In this document: positions 6,469-8,744 of the stretch, piece after piece
Layout of the letters: each line of letters begins with the position of its first letter
How positions within the stretch are numbered: position 1 is the stretch's first letter
Origin: JAWWPY01 sp033854735
Lineage (GTDB): Bacteria; Actinomycetota; Actinomycetes; Streptosporangiales; Streptosporangiaceae
DNA: 8,744 nt
Assembly (NCBI GenBank): GCA_033854735.1
Contig: JAWWPY010000331.1
Coordinates: forward strand, 1-8,744
Direction of reading: 5' to 3'
Notes under the pieces: generated by a model
Told to the model about the DNA's origin: nothing
The model's input: only the letters and a program-made list of their open reading frames with translations
Database searches by the model: none
Position numbers and translations under genes: made by a program

Positions 6469-7383
6469 GTGGGATCGCCGCAGACACCGGAGTTCAGGTC
6501 GGGGTTCGCCTGCTTTGTTGGCAGGCCGAACGTCGGCAAGTCGACATTGATGAACGCGCTAGTCGGCAGCAAGGTCGCGATCACGAGCAGCCGCCCGCAG
6601 ACCACCAGGCGGGCGATCCGCGGCATCGTGCACCGGCCTGACGCCCAGCTCGTCATCGTGGACACGCCCGGCATGCACCGCCCGCGCACCCTGCTCGGCG
6701 AGCGGCTGGACAGCCTGGTCCGCGCGACGCTGACCGAGGTGGACGTGATCGGTTTCTGCGTGCCCGCAGCCGACGGCATCGGGCCGGGGGACAAGTACCT
6801 GGCCAGCGAGCTCACCGGGCTGGCCAAGACCCCCGTGGTGGCGATCGTGACCAAGGTCGACCAGGCCTCCCAGGGACAGGTCGCGGCGCAACTGTCGGCC
6901 GTCACTGAACTCGGCGACTGGGCGGACATCGTCCCGGTATCCGCGGTGTCCGGCTACCAGCTCGATGTGCTCACCGACGTGCTGGTCAGCCACCTGCCGC
7001 AGGGAAGCCCGCTCTACCCCGACGGTGAGCTGACCGACGAGCCCGAGCAGCAGCTGGTCGCCGAGCTGATCCGGGAGGCAATCCTGGAAGGTGTCCGGGA
7101 TGAGCTGCCGCACTCCATCGCCGTCGTGGTGGAGGAGATGGCGCCCCGGGAAGGCCGCGACGACCTCATCGATGTCCAGGCGTTCATGTACGTCGAGCGG
7201 TCCAGCCAGAAGTCCATCGTCATCGGGGCCAAGGGGGCACGGCTGAAGGAGGTCGGCACCCGGGCCCGGCAGCAGATCGAGGCCCTGCTCGGCACGAAGG
7301 TCTACCTCGACCTGCGGATCAAGGTGGCCAAGGACTGGCAGCGCGACCCGAAGCAGCTGCGCAGGCTGGGTTTTTACGACTGA
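6469..7383 (+). CDS. era: GTPase Era
   Basis: Ribosome-assembly GTPase that binds the 3' end of 16S rRNA on the 30S subunit; usually essential. The 304-residue protein has G1 GRPNVGKS (18-25), the G2 region with QTTR (44-47), G3 DTPG (65-68), G4 as TKVD (128-131, Thr replacing the textbook Asn, as often seen in actinobacterial Era), and G5 SAV (158-160). The C-terminal KH domain (about 210-295) shows ELPHSIAVVVEEM, the GxxG loop in IGAKGARLKEVG (about 252-263), and the conserved ending KVAKDWQRDPKQLRRLGF. GTG 6469 is preferred to ATG 6430 because of the well-placed GGGGGAGA. It follows lysR by 79 bp with no other gene between, so in this genome it either has its own promoter in that gap or depends on read-through from lysR. 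It functionally pairs with YbeY of the same block. Confidence 0.97.
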   Translation: MGSPQTPEFRSGFACFVGRPNVGKSTLMNALVGSKVAITSSRPQTTRRAIRGIVHRPDAQLVIVDTPGMHRPRTLLGERLDSLVRATLTEVDVIGFCVPAADGIGPGDKYLASELTGLAKTPVVAIVTKVDQASQGQVAAQLSAVTELGDWADIVPVSAVSGYQLDVLTDVLVSHLPQGSPLYPDGELTDEPEQQLVAELIREAILEGVRDELPHSIAVVVEEMAPREGRDDLIDVQAFMYVERSSQKSIVIGAKGARLKEVGTRARQQIEALLGTKVYLDLRIKVAKDWQRDPKQLRRLGFYD

Positions 7384-7421
7384 CGTCTACGGCCGACGGG
7401 ACACGATCCCGGGCCGCGGCC

Positions 7422-8441
7422 TCAGCGCCGCCGGGGCCGCGCGAGCACGTCCGCCACGTCCAGCTGCCACGAAGTCTGGGAGTCCAGGGCCCGGTAGCCA
7501 AGTTCCGCGTTAATGGCGATCATGTGCGAGTTGCTGTCCCCGTTACTGGTGACGACCCGTCTGAGCTGCGGTTCCCGTTCGGCGAGCAGTTCGAGCATGG
7601 CCGCCTTGACCAGCAGCCCGAGCCGGTGCCCCCGGTGCGGCCGGGTGACCGCCGTCAGCCCCTGGAGTCCCCAATCCGGAGTCTCGGGGTCGATGCTGAG
7701 CTCGGTCAGCCCGGCGAAGTCACCGCTGCTGACGCATTGTGCCGCCAGCGTGTAGCGGCGGATGCCCAGCCGTTCGATGCGCCGCTGGCCGTCCCGCACC
7801 CGGTCCGCGTCCCAGGACTGAGGCTGCGTGCCCGCATCCATCGGGGCATCGGCGAGGGCCGCGTTGACCACGGCGACCTGGCCGAAGTACTCCTCGGGAA
7901 CGGTTCCCTCCCATGACAGCAGCTCGTAGCCGTGCGCGGCCCGGTCCGCCTCGGCCCGGAGCCGCGCCAGCGTGCCGGGCGGCACGGCCGCCAGGTCCAG
8001 CAGGCGGCGCACTTCGGTGACGCCGCGCCGGGCGCCGAAAGCCTGTGCGAACGCCTGGCCGGCTGAGCCGTCCAGCACCTCGGCGGTCAGCGTCGCACGG
8101 CCCTGGTCGGCCGCCCGGGCCGCCGCGTGGCGCACCAAGGCGGTCCCGATGCCCGCGCGCCGTCTGGCCGGGGGCACCTGGGGGTAGACATAGGCCAGAT
8201 GACGGTTCTCGCGCCGTGGCATCGTGGCCATGTAACAGCCGTCCGCCTCGTCCAGTGAATCTCCCGCGAACCACACCTCGGGGTGATCTTCGGTCCAGCC
8301 GGAGGCCAGCCAGCCGGTGAAGATCTGCAGCGACATGGGCGGGCAGTGCGGATCGTCGACCGGCGCGCTGGCGGCATAGGCCTGGTAGCACGCCCGCGTC
8401 AGAGCCGTGTCGGCCTCCGGGTCGAACCGCTCGATCTGCAT
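7422..8441 (-). CDS. GNAT-family acetyltransferase with two tandem GNAT domains
   Basis: Predicted cytosolic acetyl-CoA-dependent N-acetyltransferase; substrate unknown. From ATG 8441 it has 339 residues. The first GNAT domain (about 1-150) carries the acetyl-CoA-binding motif A as PPARRRAGIGTALVRHA (about 90-106). The second (about 170-335) has a variant motif A, VTRPHRGHRLGLLVKAAML (about 265-283), and the motif B region TSNGDSNSHMIAINAELGYR (about 298-317). This double-GNAT build is shared with mycothiol synthase and its many uncharacterised actinobacterial relatives, but conserved features specific to MshD were not identified. MQIERFDP at 8441 is a typical opening; upstream in-frame starts would add an unlikely Ser/Arg/Asn-rich stretch encoded by a small direct repeat. 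It converges with era across 38 bp with no convincing terminator. Confidence 0.9.
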   Translation of the reverse strand: MQIERFDPEADTALTRACYQAYAASAPVDDPHCPPMSLQIFTGWLASGWTEDHPEVWFAGDSLDEADGCYMATMPRRENRHLAYVYPQVPPARRRAGIGTALVRHAAARAADQGRATLTAEVLDGSAGQAFAQAFGARRGVTEVRRLLDLAAVPPGTLARLRAEADRAAHGYELLSWEGTVPEEYFGQVAVVNAALADAPMDAGTQPQSWDADRVRDGQRRIERLGIRRYTLAAQCVSSGDFAGLTELSIDPETPDWGLQGLTAVTRPHRGHRLGLLVKAAMLELLAEREPQLRRVVTSNGDSNSHMIAINAELGYRALDSQTSWQLDVADVLARPRRR

Positions 8442-8472
8442 CCCACTATTCAAGCCATCGAGCCTGGGCCGG

Positions 8473-8502
8473 CGCGAGGCATTATTCCGCGAGGCATTCT
8501 CC
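8473..8502. repeat. Two-copy 15-bp tandem repeat
   Basis: CGCGAGGCATT occurs at 8473-8483 and again at 8488-8498, a 15-bp period with differing last four bases (ATTC, CTCC). It lies upstream of the GNAT start and upstream of the Leu leader promoter. It could be a paired binding site or slippage; nothing further can be said. Confidence 0.55.
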
Positions 8503-8519
8503 GCGCCCGCGAGCCACGT

Positions 8520-8555
8520 CCATGGCGCTGTCATGGGTAGCAGCAGTCGCCATGG
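8520..8555. promoter_or_regulatory. Inverted repeat upstream of the Leu leader promoter
   Basis: CCATGGCG (8520-8527) is repeated inverted as CGCCATGG (8548-8555) with a 20-bp spacer. It overlaps the region where a -35 element for the leader promoter would be, so it could be an operator. Each arm includes the self-palindromic CCATGG, which makes some matching easier by chance. Confidence 0.3.
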
Positions 8556-8571
8556 GATCCGTTGAGTCTGC

Positions 8572-8582
8572 TAGTGTCACTA
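8572..8582 (+). promoter_or_regulatory. Candidate -10 element within a palindrome, leaderless leader-peptide promoter
   Basis: TAGTGT (8572-8577) fits TAnnnT and ends 8 nt before the leader ATG at 8586, so transcription would start at or beside that ATG. The hexamer is half of the palindrome TAGTG-T-CACTA (8572-8582), which could be bound by a regulator. No clear -35 is seen at the expected spacing. Confidence 0.45.
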
Positions 8583-8585
8583 ACA

Positions 8586-8633
8586 ATGCTGCGCGGATCC
8601 CTCCTGCTTATCTGCCGCGGCGGGGGCCGATAA
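8586..8633 (+). CDS. Branched-chain amino acid leader peptide
   Basis: ATG 8586 to TAA 8631-8633 encodes 15 residues, MLRGSLLLICRGGGR. Residues 6-9 are Leu-Leu-Leu-Ile, encoded CTC CTG CTT ATC; CTT is an uncommon codon in high-GC actinomycetes, which would make the run sensitive to charged leucine tRNA. The last six codons (CRGGGR) coincide with the 5' arm of a strong terminator hairpin, so their sequence is probably set by RNA structure rather than by the peptide. A new gene starts 72 nt after the leader stop. This matches leader-peptide attenuation as predicted for actinobacterial leuA and ilvB. No Shine-Dalgarno sequence is seen; translation from a leaderless end is likely. Confidence 0.8.
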   Translation: MLRGSLLLICRGGGR

Positions 8634-8659
8634 GGCCGGCTCCCTCGCCGCGGGTTTTT
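8615..8659 (+). terminator. Rho-independent terminator hairpin of the Leu attenuator
   Basis: CCGCGGCG (8615-8622) pairs perfectly with CGCCGCGG (8646-8653). The stem continues with G-U and three G-C pairs (8623-8626 with 8642-8645). Inside it GGCC (8625-8628) can alternatively pair with GGCC (8634-8637). TTTTT follows at 8655-8659. The 5' arm overlaps the last leader codons and the leader stop TAA is in the loop. A stalled ribosome on the Leu codons would reach roughly 8620-8624 and so cover the 5' arm, allowing read-through when leucyl-tRNA is short. Confidence 0.85.
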
Positions 8660-8705
8660 GCGTGCCGCTGGCCCCGAGCCCGATCCGCGAGGGAGCAGTT
8701 CTCCG

Positions 8706-8744
8706 ATGCAATCCAATCAAGATCATCATCGTCATGCCGAAGGC
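8706..8744 (+). CDS. Start of an attenuator-controlled gene, probably 2-isopropylmalate synthase (cut by window edge)
   Basis: ATG 8706 opens a frame of 13 codons to the window end (MQSNQDHHRHAEG). GGGAG at 8691-8695 lies 10 nt upstream as a Shine-Dalgarno sequence. The visible residues do not identify a family. The Leu-Leu-Leu-Ile leader and terminator immediately upstream imply a branched-chain amino acid biosynthesis gene. leuA is the best guess because it lies near the phoH-era cluster in Streptomyces; ilvB is the alternative. A start at ATG 8734 in another frame is possible but has no near ribosome-binding site. Confidence 0.5.
   Translation, partial: MQSNQDHHRHAEG

Noticed and set aside
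5544..6929. 461-codon open frame on the minus strand antisense to lysR and era
   Set aside because: Both underlying plus-strand genes are unmistakable families; this frame shows no motif and crosses two unrelated genes.
7384..7421. GGCCGCGGCC palindrome (7412-7421) as a terminator between era and the GNAT gene
   Set aside because: Short self-complementary GC run with no loop and no T-tract on either strand.
8531..8716. 61-codon minus-strand frame across the attenuator
   Set aside because: It is antisense to the leader and terminator, Arg/Pro/Ser-rich, without support. The RNA structure explains this region better.
1..8744. Search for a defence system, mobile element, CRISPR or biosynthetic cluster
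   Set aside because: No transposase, integrase, nuclease-helicase, toxin-antitoxin or repeat-spacer structure was recognised; apart from the hydrolase/LysR pair the genes are conserved housekeeping types.

Overview
The window is high-GC DNA with GTG and TTG starts and short intergenic gaps. Its gene content and order (HIT, PhoH, YbeY, CorC-like, deaminase-like, Era) are typical of an actinomycete chromosome of the Streptomyces/Streptosporangium type. I assign no genus. No tRNA, rRNA, CRISPR array, insertion sequence or phage gene was seen.

Layout. Positions 1-485 (minus) hold an ECF/SigE-type sigma factor whose C-terminus is cut by the left edge. A 286-bp divergent spacer (486-771) follows. 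The plus-strand block 772-4540 is a conserved actinobacterial RNA-metabolism and housekeeping cluster: HIT protein, PhoH ATPase, YbeY endoribonuclease, CorC/HlyC-type CBS membrane protein, and a small protein related to cytidine deaminase but lacking the zinc ligands. Era GTPase (6469-7383) normally closes this block. Here a divergently transcribed pair, a metallo-beta-lactamase-fold hydrolase (minus, 4562-5455) and a LysR regulator (plus, 5538-6389), sits between the deaminase-like gene and era. A tandem-domain GNAT acetyltransferase (minus, 7422-8441) converges on era.

The most interesting part is the right end (8521-8744). It has a candidate promoter, a 15-codon leader ORF with Leu-Leu-Leu-Ile in tandem, a long GC-rich hairpin followed by five Ts that overlaps the end of the leader ORF, and then a Shine-Dalgarno sequence and the first 13 codons of a new gene. 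This is the anatomy of a branched-chain amino acid attenuator. The gene is probably leuA, because leuA lies close to the phoH-era cluster in Streptomyces and actinobacterial leuA/ilvB attenuators have been predicted, but too little of it is visible to prove this. Unusually, the leader stop codon is in the loop of the terminator hairpin, and the 3' arm of the terminator can also pair perfectly over 10 bp with the downstream Shine-Dalgarno sequence.

How the genes fit together: YbeY, Era and probably PhoH act on 16S rRNA maturation and ribosome assembly or quality control. The CorC-like protein and the deaminase-like protein are habitual co-travellers with less certain roles. Several genes (HIT, deaminase-like, the Leu leader) have a TAnnnT hexamer only 6-8 nt before the start codon and little or no Shine-Dalgarno sequence, which suggests leaderless mRNAs.
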